Positions 51,468 through 60,561 are shown, numbered from the stretch's first letter. The stretch is DNA of 64,000 nt from Acidisoma silvae (GCF_020618775.1 NZ_JAESVB010000010.1:1-64000); one strand, 5' to 3'. Notes: a model not told the origin generated them from the letters alone. A program made the numbers and translations.

Positions 51468-52493
51468 TCAGCCTCCTCGGGGCGTATCGGCGGCGGAGGA
51501 TGCCGCCGCAATGGGGGGAGCGGGATTGGGCCGTCGGCCGATCATAGCCATGCGCAGACTGCCTTTCATCATCCGGTCGAGCGCCAGAAAGCCGAGCAGT
51601 ACGAGGCCGAAAATGATCTGCCGCCCGGCCTCGCCGATGGCCAGCGCCGTCAGCAGGCTGACGAGAACCGTCATCATGATGGCCGCGGCCGCAACGCCCG
51701 CATAAGGCGCGCGGCCGCCGGCAAGTGTGGCGCCACCGATGACAGCGACCACGACGCTGGTGAGGATATAGGGGTCGCCAAGGCCGAAGAAGGCCTGGCC
51801 GACGTAACCGGTCAGCAGGAAGCCGGCGAAGGCGGCCAAGGCGCCGCTCAGCCCATAGGCCGCGATGCGGATGGCCGTGACATGATTGCCTGAGAGCAGG
51901 GACGCAACCGGATTGGCGCCCGTCGCCGTCAAACGCTTTCCCCAGGCCGAGGCCGAGAGCAGCCAGATGGCCAAGGCGCCAAGGATGGCCCAGACGATGA
52001 CGATATTCGGCACACCAGCGCTGGCCCAGCCGCCAATGGCGACCAGAACAGGGCTGGCGGAATTGGCGGGATGGGCAATCGAAACACCGAGGATAGTGCC
52101 GCCATCGACGACGCTGGCAATGGCGAGTGTCGCGACCAGCGGCGGTATGCGCATCAATGCGATGCCGATGCCGTTGATGACACCGACCAAGCCTCCGGCG
52201 GCGACCGCCGCCAGCAAGGCCGGTGCGGTCAGCCCGTTACTGCCCTGCATCAGCGCGGCACCCAGAATGCCGCCGAGCGTCGCGGAGGCACCGACGGACA
52301 AATCCAGCCCCTGACCGCCGGCCGCGATGACGATGGTCTGGCAGAGGCCGAAGAGGCCAAGAAAGGCCGCGATCTTGAGCTGATTGCCGATCTGCCCGAG
52401 GCTCAGGAATCCGGGCAGCAGCGCCTGACCGACCAGCAGCAGCAGGATGGCGACACCGACAAGGGCGAGGGGGCGGGTGAGTTGTCTGGTCAT
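51468..52493 (-). CDS. Sugar ABC transporter permease (RbsC type), second copy
   Basis: The protein starts at ATG 52493, overlapping the first permease by four bases, and has 341 residues. About eight to ten hydrophobic helices are visible (for example PLALVGVAILLLLVGQALL; LDLSVGASATLGGILGAAL). RbsC-family motifs include GQGLDLSVGA, GVINGIGIALMRIPPLVATLA and VVVAVIGGATLAGG. A tail after residue 315 is polar and Pro/Ala-rich. Together with the preceding permease it forms the membrane channel of a carbohydrate importer. Confidence 0.93.
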   Translation of the reverse strand: MTRQLTRPLALVGVAILLLLVGQALLPGFLSLGQIGNQLKIAAFLGLFGLCQTIVIAAGGQGLDLSVGASATLGGILGAALMQGSNGLTAPALLAAVAAGGLVGVINGIGIALMRIPPLVATLAIASVVDGGTILGVSIAHPANSASPVLVAIGGWASAGVPNIVIVWAILGALAIWLLSASAWGKRLTATGANPVASLLSGNHVTAIRIAAYGLSGALAAFAGFLLTGYVGQAFFGLGDPYILTSVVVAVIGGATLAGGRAPYAGVAAAAIMMTVLVSLLTALAIGEAGRQIIFGLVLLGFLALDRMMKGSLRMAMIGRRPNPAPPIAAASSAADTPRGG

Positions 52494-53470
52494 GCGCGGC
52501 GCTGTCCTTCCAGCACCATGAAGCCGAGGGCCGCGACGATGACGAGCCCCTTCACGAATTCCTGCCAACTGCTGGCAATGCCGGCGAAGTAGATGACATT
52601 GGTAACAAGGCCGAGCACCAATGCGCCGACAAGAGCGCCCCAGGGCGTGCCGCGTCCGCCGCCCAGGGAAATGCCGCCGATGACGACGGCCGCGACGGAG
52701 GCGAGTGTGTAGCTCGTCCCTAAGCGCGGGTCTCCCGACAGGGTCTGGGCGGAAATGGCGATGGCGCCGAGCGCCACCAAAATCCAGGCGACCAGATAGG
52801 CAAGCAGTTTGGTACGGCGGAGCGGAATGCCCGCGTCGCGCGCGGCCTGCGGATTGCTGCCGACGGCCATGATCCGTCGCCCCGAGCGGTGCCGTGCGAG
52901 AATAGCCCAGCCGGTCATTGCCACAGCGATGATCAGTAGCGGGACCGGAATGCCCATGAGCGTGCCGGCATAACGGTCGCCGATCGCATCCGAAATCACG
53001 CCGCCCGGTTGCGGCATGATGGTCAGCGCCAGGCCGAACCAGATAGCGCCGGTCGCGAAGGTCGCGACCAAAGACGGCAGCCCGGCATAGGCGACCAGCA
53101 GCCCATTGACCGCGCCAAGCAGTATTGCCACCAGGATGGCGATTGCCATGACGCCGAGGGGACCGCCCACTTTATCCTGCGGCAGGCTCGCCATGACGCA
53201 ATTGATCAGCGACACGCCGGCGCCGAGGGACAGGTCAAGCTCGCGGCTCAGGACGATAACAGCCTGCGCGACGCAGATCAGAATGGTCGGCGCGAAGGTC
53301 GCGATATTGCCGGAGAGTGAAGCGCCGGAGAAGAAATCAGGCTGCAAGGCGATATTGAGCCCGGTGACGACGGCCAGCATCAGCAGGCCGGGCCCCAGTC
53401 CGCTGCGGCGCAAGGCCGGCCAAATGGCCAGGGCAGATCCCGTGCGGGGAAGGCCACCTGCGGCGCTCAT
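52490..53470 (-). CDS. Sugar ABC transporter permease (RbsC type), first copy
   Basis: ATG 53470 overlaps the ATPase stop by four bases and gives 326 residues. Motifs mirror those of the other permease: VIVLSRELDLSLGAGVSLINCV, GAVNGLLVAYAGLPSLVATFATGAIW, AVGSNPQAARDAGIPLRRTKLLAYL and VAAVVIGGISLGGGRGTPWGALVGAL. The two permeases probably form a heterodimer, as in other CUT2 sugar transporters with two membrane genes. Confidence 0.93.
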   Translation of the reverse strand: MSAAGGLPRTGSALAIWPALRRSGLGPGLLMLAVVTGLNIALQPDFFSGASLSGNIATFAPTILICVAQAVIVLSRELDLSLGAGVSLINCVMASLPQDKVGGPLGVMAIAILVAILLGAVNGLLVAYAGLPSLVATFATGAIWFGLALTIMPQPGGVISDAIGDRYAGTLMGIPVPLLIIAVAMTGWAILARHRSGRRIMAVGSNPQAARDAGIPLRRTKLLAYLVAWILVALGAIAISAQTLSGDPRLGTSYTLASVAAVVIGGISLGGGRGTPWGALVGALVLGLVTNVIYFAGIASSWQEFVKGLVIVAALGFMVLEGQRRA

Positions 53471-54987
53471 GCGACGCGCCCGAAGCTGGCGGCGATGACG
53501 CGCTGCTCGGTCATGGCACTGCCGGACAATGCTTCCACGATGCGGCCTTCGAACATGACAAGGATGCGGTCGCAATGATGCAGCAATTCATGAATGTCGG
53601 ACGCATAGACCAAAGCCGCGCTGCCGCCGGCGACGAGATCGGCGATCGTGTCATAGATTTCACGCCTTGCCCGCAGATCGACCCCTTTGGTCGGGTCGCT
53701 GAGCAGCAGCACATCAACCGAACCGTCCAGCCATTTGCCGATGACGACTTTTTGCTGGTTGCCGCCCGATAGTGTCGCCACCGGCTGCGCCGGGCCGCGT
53801 GTCTTGATCAGCAGACGTGGAATCGCGCGCTGCACGAAGTCGCGCAATGCGCGGCGGCGCAATCGCCAGGGTTGTGGCTGCATGGCGACGGAAACGGCGG
53901 CCAGGTTTTCACCAACGGTCTCGTTCATGAACAGGCCCTGGCGATGACGGTCATTCGGCACCAGACAGATGCCGCGCCGGATCATGTCACGGGGACGGCG
54001 TGGAGACAGGGCGCGGCCACGATGCACGATGCGGCCGCTATCCTTGCGCCTAAAACCGGCGACGGCATCGAGCAATTGTTCCTGCCCCTGGCCCTGCAAA
54101 CCCGCCAGCCCCAGAATTTCGCCGCTATGAAGATCAAGATCGACGCCGCGCAGCGCTGTACCGGCTGCCAGACCTTCCAGTGTGAGTACGACCTCTCGTG
54201 CCGCCTGCGGCTTGCGGTCACGCGCGCGGGACGCCACATCGGAATCTCCGGTCAGCAGATCCAGCACGCGTGCCTCATCCAGACTGCCGTCGAGTTCCCA
54301 ACTGCCGACGCGGTGGCCGTTGCGCAGGACGACCAGATCGTCGCACAGCGCTTCGACTTCCTGAAGCCGATGCGAGATGAAAATGATAGCGGTGCCACTT
54401 GCTGCCAGCGCCCGCACATGGGCGAAAAGACGCTCGACGAGAGCCGCCGACAGTGCGGCCGTGGGCTCGTCCAGGATCAGCAGGCGCGGCTCGCGCGAGA
54501 GGGCGCGGGCGATTTCAACCAATTGCTGTTCGGCGGCCGACAAGCGTTCCACCGGTTGGTCGATATCGATGTCGAGGCCCACGGCTTGCAGCATATGCCA
54601 GGCCGCACGCCTGCTGCCGGCGCGAGAGACGAAGCCGCCGAGACCGCAGCGTTCCATGCCCAGAAACAAGTTTTCCCAAACCGGCAAATCGGGTGCCAGG
54701 CTTGGATGCTGGTGGGCGATGACAATGCCATGCCGCACGCCATCCTTCGGCGTCGCGAAACGCACGGCCTCGCCGTCCAACAGCAATTCGCCGCCATCCG
54801 GCGCCATCTCTCCCGCGATGATGCGGCAGAGCGTGGATTTGCCAGAGCCATTGGCGCCGAGCAGGCCCAGTACCCGGCCAGGTCGGGGCTCGAGATCAAC
54901 ACCAGCCAAAGCCGGCACCCCGCCGAAGGATTTGCTGATCCGGCGGGCCGTGACGCGGCCAGGGGGCAGGGGTAAATGATCAGTCAT
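53467..54987 (-). CDS. Sugar ABC transporter ATP-binding protein (two ATPase domains)
   Basis: The 506-residue CUT2-type ATPase has two tandem domains. The first has Walker A LGLLGANGSGKSTLCRIIAGE, signature LSAAEQQLVEIARAL and Walker B LLILDEPTAALS. The second has a degenerate Walker A (LAGLQGQGQEQLLDAVAG), signature LSGGNQQKVVIGKWL and LLLSDPTKGVDLRAR. That asymmetry is normal for RbsA/XylG/MglA. ATG 54987 shares its A with the stop codon of the binding-protein gene. It powers the sugar importer. Confidence 0.95.
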   Translation of the reverse strand: MTDHLPLPPGRVTARRISKSFGGVPALAGVDLEPRPGRVLGLLGANGSGKSTLCRIIAGEMAPDGGELLLDGEAVRFATPKDGVRHGIVIAHQHPSLAPDLPVWENLFLGMERCGLGGFVSRAGSRRAAWHMLQAVGLDIDIDQPVERLSAAEQQLVEIARALSREPRLLILDEPTAALSAALVERLFAHVRALAASGTAIIFISHRLQEVEALCDDLVVLRNGHRVGSWELDGSLDEARVLDLLTGDSDVASRARDRKPQAAREVVLTLEGLAAGTALRGVDLDLHSGEILGLAGLQGQGQEQLLDAVAGFRRKDSGRIVHRGRALSPRRPRDMIRRGICLVPNDRHRQGLFMNETVGENLAAVSVAMQPQPWRLRRRALRDFVQRAIPRLLIKTRGPAQPVATLSGGNQQKVVIGKWLDGSVDVLLLSDPTKGVDLRARREIYDTIADLVAGGSAALVYASDIHELLHHCDRILVMFEGRIVEALSGSAMTEQRVIAASFGRVA

Positions 54988-56030
54988 CACACGAAAAGCT
55001 TGTCCAATTCGCTTTCGCTCAAATATTCACCGAGAAAATAACCATCAGGCTTGTCAGCGACACTCGCCAGCAACTGGTCAAGATTGTCATTCGTGACTTC
55101 AACCTTGATCGGATAGTGATAGGTATTATCGGGCAGCGGTTTCAGTTTGCGGCCAGCCGCGATACGCACGGCGACGCCGACTGCCGTGCGGCCGATTTCG
55201 GGTGGATTCGATCGCGCAAACAGATGTACGTCATGCCCGGCGTCTCTTTCCTTTTTCCAGGCAAGCAGAAAGGATTTCTGGGCTTCGCCGGTCATGATCG
55301 GCACCGGCCGTCCCGCTGCCTGAAAGGCCCGCATGATGCCGAGGCCCATGCCGTCTTCCGTGCAAACGGCGTCGATATGCGGGGTTGCCGCCAGCACGGT
55401 TGCCATAACGGCCTGCGCCTTGGCCTGATCCCACATGCCATAGCCGGACCAGACGATCTTGATGCCTGGATTCTTGGCGAAGACATCCATAAAGGCGGTG
55501 CGCCGCGCGACGGCCGCCGGATGGCCGGGCACGCCGTCCATCACGGCAACGCGGCCCTGGCCTTTCAGCTGGGCCACGATCCATTCCGCGTAATGCTTGC
55601 CCCAGTCATATTCGTCGATGCCGACATTGATCGCGTAAGGGTCCGTCACGGCCTGATCGAAAGCGATGACGGGGATGCCAGCGCGTTTCGCTTCATGGAT
55701 GACACCGGTCAGCGCTGTCGCGGAATTCGCGTCGATCATCAGCACATTGACGCGGCTGCGGATCATGTTCCGCACGTCCTGAATCTGTGCCGCCGTGTCC
55801 GGACCGGCTTGCTGCACGATGAGCTTGTGCGCGAGCCCCTGATTTTCATACATCGCAAATTGCGTCTTGGATGCGTCGATCATCTGATCGCGCCATTCCG
55901 TGCCGAAATAGCCATTGGACAGGCCGATGGTGACCGGCGCCGCAGCTTGGCTGGGCTTGATACCGCCCAAGGCGGCGACGCTGGCCAGACCAAGACCCGC
56001 TGAGGTGAAACCCCGACGCGTAAATGCCAT
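54987..56030 (-). CDS. Sugar ABC transporter periplasmic binding protein
   Basis: Start at ATG 56030 gives MAFTRRGFTSAGLGLASVAALGG, a twin-arginine-type signal, preceded by GGGGAA. The mature protein is a ribose-binding-like solute receptor: VTIGLSNGYFGTEWRDQMIDASKTQF, DVRNMIRSRVNVLMIDANSATAL, GIPVIAFDQAVTD and VAVMDGVPGHPAAVARRTAFMDVFA. It binds a sugar or sugar alcohol and delivers it to the permeases. It is the first gene of the operon, opposite the LacI gene. Confidence 0.93.
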   Translation of the reverse strand: MAFTRRGFTSAGLGLASVAALGGIKPSQAAAPVTIGLSNGYFGTEWRDQMIDASKTQFAMYENQGLAHKLIVQQAGPDTAAQIQDVRNMIRSRVNVLMIDANSATALTGVIHEAKRAGIPVIAFDQAVTDPYAINVGIDEYDWGKHYAEWIVAQLKGQGRVAVMDGVPGHPAAVARRTAFMDVFAKNPGIKIVWSGYGMWDQAKAQAVMATVLAATPHIDAVCTEDGMGLGIMRAFQAAGRPVPIMTGEAQKSFLLAWKKERDAGHDVHLFARSNPPEIGRTAVGVAVRIAAGRKLKPLPDNTYHYPIKVEVTNDNLDQLLASVADKPDGYFLGEYLSESELDKLFV

Positions 56031-56164
56031 TGCGATTCCCCGTGGTGCTTTTTTGTCGACCAAGGGTGCACCCCCCGATGGCCGTTGCTTTTGACGGTGG
56101 CGATTGCGCCCGCCTTGATGACGGTTTCGCGATCCGTCGGCACCTTAAAGGCATGATTTTTAAA

Positions 56165-56191
56165 ACATCAAGACAAATCATTTATTGATGT
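56165..56191. promoter_or_regulatory. Inverted repeat, candidate operator of the sugar operon
   Basis: ACATCAA and TTGATGT are perfect 7-base arms separated by 13 bases in an AT-rich stretch between the binding-protein gene (start 56030) and lacI-type gene (start 56288). The position suits repression of both divergent units by the LacI-family protein. Confidence 0.4.
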
Positions 56192-56287
56192 GTATTGAGG
56201 TGTTAAGCGAATTGTCTGAAAATTTGCGGCTGGATAGAGCGACGAGCGAAATGATGTGTTCTGAGGTTTTTGGGTTCGAGGGTTTTT

Positions 56288-57337
56288 ATGGCACCTGAAG
56301 GCGAGACGACGCGGCCATTGGCACGACGGCGGCCGACATTGGATGACGTCGCCCGGCATTCCGGCGCGTCGCTGGCGACTGTGGATCGGGTCATCAATGA
56401 TCGGCCGGGGGTACGGGACAGAACACGGCAGCGGGTGCTGCAGGTGGCGAACCGTCTTGGCTATCTGTCGGCGGAGCCAGAGCCGGAAATGGCAGGGCCG
56501 CCGCTGGTACTTGATTTTGTTCTGCCGGACGGGACGAACAGCTTTATCCTTAACCTCGCCCGGCTACTCGCGGAAAGCGCGGCACAGCGCCCGGATGTCG
56601 AGCTGCGTTTGCATATGATCGAAGGGTTCAATCCCGCTGCCATGGCGGACAAGCTCGGCGAACTCGCCGGCAAATCCCAGGGGCTGGGTATTACGGCGCT
56701 TGACCATCCTTTGTTGCGTGAGGCGATCCGTGCCGTAATCGGCGAAGGCACGCCGGTGGTGACGCTGGCGTCCGACATTACCCAGGTGCCGCGCCTGGAC
56801 TATATCGGCATCGACAATCGCGCCGCCGGCCGGCTGGCCGGCCATCTGCTGGGCCGTTTCATTTGCCAGAATGTCGCCAAGATCGCCCTCTTCGCGGGAT
56901 CGCTGTCCTATCGCGGCCATGAGGAGCGGGAGATGGGGTTCCGCCATATCCTGACGGAATCCCATCCCGGCCTGACGATCGTGGAACTGCGGGAGATGAG
57001 TGACGATACGACGCGCGGCTATGAGGAAGCCAGACGGCTGCTGGAACGCCATCCGGACCTCGCTGGCATTTACAGCATCGGCGGCGGGGTCGAAGGCATC
57101 GCTCGGGCGCTGGAGGAATCCGGGCGCGGCCAGGATGTGGTGTTTATCGGTCATGAATTGACGGAAGGCACCCGCCGCCTGCTCATCTCTGGCACAATCG
57201 ATGCGCTGATCGACCAGAACCCGCGTGTCGAGGCGCGGGAAGCAATCAATCTTCTGGTGCAAGCCGCCCGTGGCATCGAAAGACCCACGGCCAGACCCAT
57301 GCGCGTGCATCCGATCTTTCGGGAAAATCTGCCATGA
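56288..57337 (+). CDS. LacI-family transcriptional regulator
   Basis: ATG 56288, behind GAGG, gives 349 residues. The LacI headpiece is at residues about 17-65 (PTLDDVARHSGASLATVDRVIND, then RTRQRVLQVANRLGYL). The effector domain follows, with the ribose-binding-protein fold (YIGIDNRAAGRLAGHLLGRF; IYSIGGGVEGIARALEESGR; VVFIGHELTEGTRRLL). It is divergent from the sugar importer operon and presumably represses it until the sugar or a derivative binds. A hairpin follows its stop. Confidence 0.93.
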   Translation: MAPEGETTRPLARRRPTLDDVARHSGASLATVDRVINDRPGVRDRTRQRVLQVANRLGYLSAEPEPEMAGPPLVLDFVLPDGTNSFILNLARLLAESAAQRPDVELRLHMIEGFNPAAMADKLGELAGKSQGLGITALDHPLLREAIRAVIGEGTPVVTLASDITQVPRLDYIGIDNRAAGRLAGHLLGRFICQNVAKIALFAGSLSYRGHEEREMGFRHILTESHPGLTIVELREMSDDTTRGYEEARRLLERHPDLAGIYSIGGGVEGIARALEESGRGQDVVFIGHELTEGTRRLLISGTIDALIDQNPRVEAREAINLLVQAARGIERPTARPMRVHPIFRENLP

Positions 57338-57392
57338 TCATCTAGCGTAAAATTAAGTCATCATGTTTTGAGTTCGCTATGAATGGGGAGGA

Positions 57393-57411
57393 GCTTGCCG
57401 GCGCGGCAAGC
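57393..57411. terminator. Hairpin between convergent lacI-type and SDR genes
   Basis: GCTTGCCG-GCG-CGGCAAGC is a perfect GC-rich hairpin with a 3-base loop in the 84-base gap between two convergent genes. No T-run follows, but the location suits a bidirectional terminator. Confidence 0.55.
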
Positions 57412-57421
57412 CCCTGACCGG

Positions 57422-58312
57422 TCAGTCGAAGTAACGCATGGCCGTCAAATCGGAAATCAACCCGGGACCGGTCGGCTCCCAGCCGAGTGTCGCGCGGGTC
57501 AGTGTGCTCGACGCCGGCAGGTCCATGCCAACGAAAAGACCGAGCCAGCCAAAATGCTCGTGCGCTTCCGTCGGCAGCAAAGAAATCACGGGGATCTTCA
57601 AGCCAGCGCCAACGACTGTCGCGATATCCCGTGCCGCGATGCCCTCCTCAGCGACCGCATGATAGCGGGCTCCGGCGTCCCGTCGTTCCAGCGCCAGGAC
57701 ATAGAGACGTGCGACGTCACTCACGTGGGCGGCGGGCCAGCGGTTCAGCCCCTCACCGATATAGGCAGCGACGCCCTTATCGCGAGCCACCGTCACATAG
57801 GGCGTCACAAGCCCTTGCTTGACCGGATCATGAACCTGCGGCAGCCGGACCATGGAGACATTCACGCCGGCATCCAGCAGGGCATTGCCGGCCTTTTCGG
57901 AGGCCGAGCGGGGATTGGGGTTGTCGAGATTGATGACATCCTCCGTCGCCATCTGGCCAGGCTGGGCGCTGCCCATGCCGGTACCGGAGGTTATGATCAG
58001 CGGCTTGTCGGTGCCTTGCAATGCCGCGCCCATGGCGGCAATGACGCGCCGGTCCTTTTCGCAATTCGCCACGAAATTCGAAAAATCATGATCGAAAGCG
58101 CAGTGGATAACGCCATCGGTCTGTGCCGCGCCTTGGGCAAGGCTCTCCGGGTCTTCCAATGTGCCGCGATAGGGTATGGCGCCGGCGGCAATGAGCGCAG
58201 CCGCGCCGGCATCCGATCGTGTGACGCCGAGAACCTCATGGCCGGCCTTGAGAAGCTCGGGGATAATTCTGGAGCCGATAAACCCGGTCGCGCCGGTCAG
58301 GAATACACGCAT
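57422..58312 (-). CDS. Atypical SDR, NAD(P)-dependent epimerase/dehydratase-like
   Basis: The 296-residue protein starts MRVFLTGATGFIGSRIIPELLKAGHEVLGVTRSD, with the extended-SDR nucleotide loop GATGFIG. It continues with VIHCAFDHDFSNFV and LIITSGTGMG. Later segments SMVRLPQVHDP and WPAAHVSDVARLYVLALE also fit NAD-dependent epimerase-like proteins. The usual YxxxK is not obvious, as in other atypical SDRs. It diverges from the XRE gene and is probably its regulatory target. The substrate is unknown. Confidence 0.88.
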   Translation of the reverse strand: MRVFLTGATGFIGSRIIPELLKAGHEVLGVTRSDAGAAALIAAGAIPYRGTLEDPESLAQGAAQTDGVIHCAFDHDFSNFVANCEKDRRVIAAMGAALQGTDKPLIITSGTGMGSAQPGQMATEDVINLDNPNPRSASEKAGNALLDAGVNVSMVRLPQVHDPVKQGLVTPYVTVARDKGVAAYIGEGLNRWPAAHVSDVARLYVLALERRDAGARYHAVAEEGIAARDIATVVGAGLKIPVISLLPTEAHEHFGWLGLFVGMDLPASSTLTRATLGWEPTGPGLISDLTAMRYFD

Positions 58313-58355
58313 GAGGCGATCTCCGTTTGATCCGGCGCTACTATCGGTCGCTGTT

Positions 58356-58392
58356 TTATCCTGTTAAAGTAGTTATCTTATCCTGGTATAAT
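58356..58392 (+). promoter_or_regulatory. Promoter of the XRE gene with paired repressor half-sites
   Basis: A perfect -10 box TATAAT (58387-58392) lies 17 bases after TTAAAG, a weak -35. Two direct TTATCCTG repeats (58356-58363 and 58378-58385) are spaced 22 bases apart, two helical turns, and bracket the -35/-10 spacer. Binding of the XRE protein to its own promoter and to the divergent SDR promoter is the natural reading. Confidence 0.55.
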
Positions 58393-58408
58393 TATCAATA
58401 GGATCAGC

Positions 58409-59248
58409 ATGTCCGCCGCGACCGGCAATCTGTTGGGAAGCTATCTGAAAGACCGGCGGTCACGGCTGGACCCGGCTGCCTTCGGCCTGCCGGTGGCGCG
58501 CCGGCGAACAAAAGGTTTGCGCCGCGAAGAGGTCGCCCAGCGCGCCAATATCAGCCCAACCTGGTATACTTGGCTGGAGCAAGGGCGCGGCGGCGCTCCT
58601 TCGGCGGATGTGCTCAATCGCATTGCCCATGGGCTGATGCTGACCGAGCCTGAGCGCGAGCATCTTTTCCTTCTTGGTCTCGGCCGCCCGCCCGAGGTTC
58701 GCTACAAGGCGGTCGACGGCATCACGCCGCGACTGCAGCGCCTGATCGATTCCTTCGAAGTCAGCGCCACCATCGTTAAAACCGCGCTTTGGGACATTGT
58801 CGCCTGGAATCGCGCGGCCACGATATTGCTGACAGACTACGGCGCTTTGCCGCCGGGGCGGCACAATATTCTACGCCTCATCTTCTGCCATCCTGGCGTT
58901 CGCGCGGTGCAGGATGACTGGATGAAGGTCGCCCGCTTCGCAGTGGGGGCATTCCGGGCGGATGCCGCCCGCGCCGGGGCTGTGGCGGAGCTTGCCGATC
59001 TTGTCGACGAACTCTGCCAGATCAGCCCAGAATTCGCGGCATTGTGGCGCGACAATGACGTGAGCGGCCATGGCGAAGGGGTCAAGCATCTGCGGCACCC
59101 GGTTCTGGGGTCGATCGCAGTTGAATATTCCGCTTTTGCAGTCGATGGGCGGCCGGACCTATCGATGATTGTCTATAATCCGATCCACTTGGCCGATGCA
59201 GATCGTGTCCGTGCTCTTGTGCGGTCCGGGGAGGCAGCGCATGGCTGA
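58409..59248 (+). CDS. XRE-family regulator with MmyB-like ligand-binding domain
   Basis: The 279-residue protein has an N-terminal HTH (LGSYLKDRRSRLDPAAFGL; RTKGLRREEVAQRANISPTWYTWLEQGRG). The MmyB-type domain starts near residue 105 (FEVSATIVKTALWDIVAWNRAATIL, and HNILRLIFCHPGVRAVQDDW). This architecture is common in Actinobacteria and Proteobacteria, where the protein usually regulates a divergent SDR or oxidoreductase gene, exactly as here. Its last codons overlap the start of the secreted-protein gene by eight bases. Confidence 0.92.
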   Translation: MSAATGNLLGSYLKDRRSRLDPAAFGLPVARRRTKGLRREEVAQRANISPTWYTWLEQGRGGAPSADVLNRIAHGLMLTEPEREHLFLLGLGRPPEVRYKAVDGITPRLQRLIDSFEVSATIVKTALWDIVAWNRAATILLTDYGALPPGRHNILRLIFCHPGVRAVQDDWMKVARFAVGAFRADAARAGAVAELADLVDELCQISPEFAALWRDNDVSGHGEGVKHLRHPVLGSIAVEYSAFAVDGRPDLSMIVYNPIHLADADRVRALVRSGEAAHG

Positions 59249-60248
59249 GACAATGAACGCTCGGCCGCCCGTATCATGCCGAAGCCTGGCCATGGCGCTT
59301 TGTGCGATGGTCGCCGCGATCGGGCCGGCCCGAGCCGGAGAGGTTACACTGCTCAAGCCCCTTGACTCGATATCGATTCATTCGCCCGTCCAGCCAGTGC
59401 CGCCTGGCGGACCTTTTCCTTATACCGCGAGCGGTCCGGCGGCGAGTTGGGGGGTGGTCGCCTGGGATATTCCAGGCGGAAATCTTTCGGCGTTCAGCTC
59501 CGTGGCGGCTGGGGCTGCGACTCTGTCCACGTCTCAGTCAGCCGAAGCGAGCGTGACTGTCCTTCGCGCTTCGCGTGGTGGCACGGCCATTACGCTCTCC
59601 CAAGACGGTGCAGTATTGCCTTGTCTGACCGCGGGCGGTCAGCCGAGGGAATCCGATCTGTTTTTGTCACCGAACAAACAAACCAACCGGCTTGAGATCG
59701 ACGGCTACACATCTGCGCTCCATGCCAACCCGTTGACCGATTTGCGGCATCTCTATGCGGCGGCGACTGTATCCTATACCGCTACGCCGTCAGCCAAGCG
59801 TGAGATTTGCGGTGTCGCCCAGGGTGGTGCGCTGATAGCCGTCATTCTGGACAATCGAACGGCGCATCAGACGCTTTTCTATCAGCTGGCGCTGACCACT
59901 GTCTGCGGCCCGCAACCGGCGCCGCGACTCGCCTTCTGCGCCAAGATGCGATCGGCACCTTGGTCCAATTTCTTCTTCACGAAGAATCCCTTCGGCGTGG
60001 ACGACAAGCTGCCGCTGCTCGGGCAGCGGTTTTTGATGCCTGGCGAAACGCGGACGCTTCATGTCGATCTATTGCCGAGGCTGATTGGCTTTTTGCGCGC
60101 TGGGCCTTTTGCGCTAGACAGCGACCCCGGCCACTGGACGATCGATAGTTTCTACGCCGGCCAGCATATCTGGGGCGGGGTCAAGTTGACGACACACTGG
60201 TCTTCGATCCAGCTTGTGGCGGATACGGTCGGCGCATCGGCAAAGTAG
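59241..60248 (+). CDS. Secreted protein of unknown function
   Basis: ATG 59241 follows GGGGAGG and begins inside the XRE gene, giving 335 residues. An N-terminal signal peptide is visible (SLAMALCAMVAAIGPARA, cleavage near residue 32). The mature part has four or more Cys residues (VLPCL, REICGV, TTVCGP, LAFCAK), which could form disulfides, and no membrane segment or lipobox. I do not recognise a family. The length and even hydrophilic pattern suggest a periplasmic or extracellular beta-rich protein. It may be co-transcribed with the XRE gene, but a functional link is not evident. Confidence 0.7.
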   Translation: MAETMNARPPVSCRSLAMALCAMVAAIGPARAGEVTLLKPLDSISIHSPVQPVPPGGPFPYTASGPAASWGVVAWDIPGGNLSAFSSVAAGAATLSTSQSAEASVTVLRASRGGTAITLSQDGAVLPCLTAGGQPRESDLFLSPNKQTNRLEIDGYTSALHANPLTDLRHLYAAATVSYTATPSAKREICGVAQGGALIAVILDNRTAHQTLFYQLALTTVCGPQPAPRLAFCAKMRSAPWSNFFFTKNPFGVDDKLPLLGQRFLMPGETRTLHVDLLPRLIGFLRAGPFALDSDPGHWTIDSFYAGQHIWGGVKLTTHWSSIQLVADTVGASAK

Positions 60249-60253
60249 AGATG

Positions 60254-60285
60254 ATCCGGCTGGCGGCGAAGCCAGCCAGCCGGAT
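60254..60285. terminator. Strong hairpin between convergent genes
   Basis: ATCCGGCTGGC and GCCAGCCGGAT are perfect 11-base arms with an inner GGC-GAA-GCC stem. It sits 6 bases after the secreted-protein stop and 7 bases before the end of the HU gene. It is the most stable hairpin noticed in the window. Confidence 0.7.
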
Positions 60286-60291
60286 ATCACG

Positions 60292-60561
60292 TCAGACGGC
60301 TTTCTTGAGAGACGGCGAGGCCTTGAAGCGCACGGTCTTGCCGGCCTTGACCTTCACAGGTTCGCCGGTGCGCGGGTTCAGGGCCTTGCGCGCCTTTGTC
60401 TTTTTGACGGTAAAGGTGCCGAAGGACGGAAGGGTGAAACCGCCTTCCTTCTTCAGCTCCTTGACGATGGCGTCGATGACATCGGTTGCTGCCCGATTGG
60501 CGGCGACACCCGTGGTTTCGAGCGTCTCCTGAATGACCTGGGCAAGAAAGGCTTTGGACAT
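60292..60561 (-). CDS. HU-family DNA-binding protein
   Basis: The 89-residue protein matches HU/IHF along its length: SKAFLAQVIQETLETTGVA at the N-terminus, a central GGFTLPSFGTFTVKKTKARKALNPRTGEPVKV with the conserved Gly-Phe-Gly-x-Phe turn and DNA-clasping arm, and KAGKTVRFKASPSLKKAV at the end. It bends DNA and compacts nucleoids. Plasmid-borne HU copies can substitute for or modulate host HU. It is a single-gene unit. Confidence 0.95.
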   Translation of the reverse strand: MSKAFLAQVIQETLETTGVAANRAATDVIDAIVKELKKEGGFTLPSFGTFTVKKTKARKALNPRTGEPVKVKAGKTVRFKASPSLKKAV

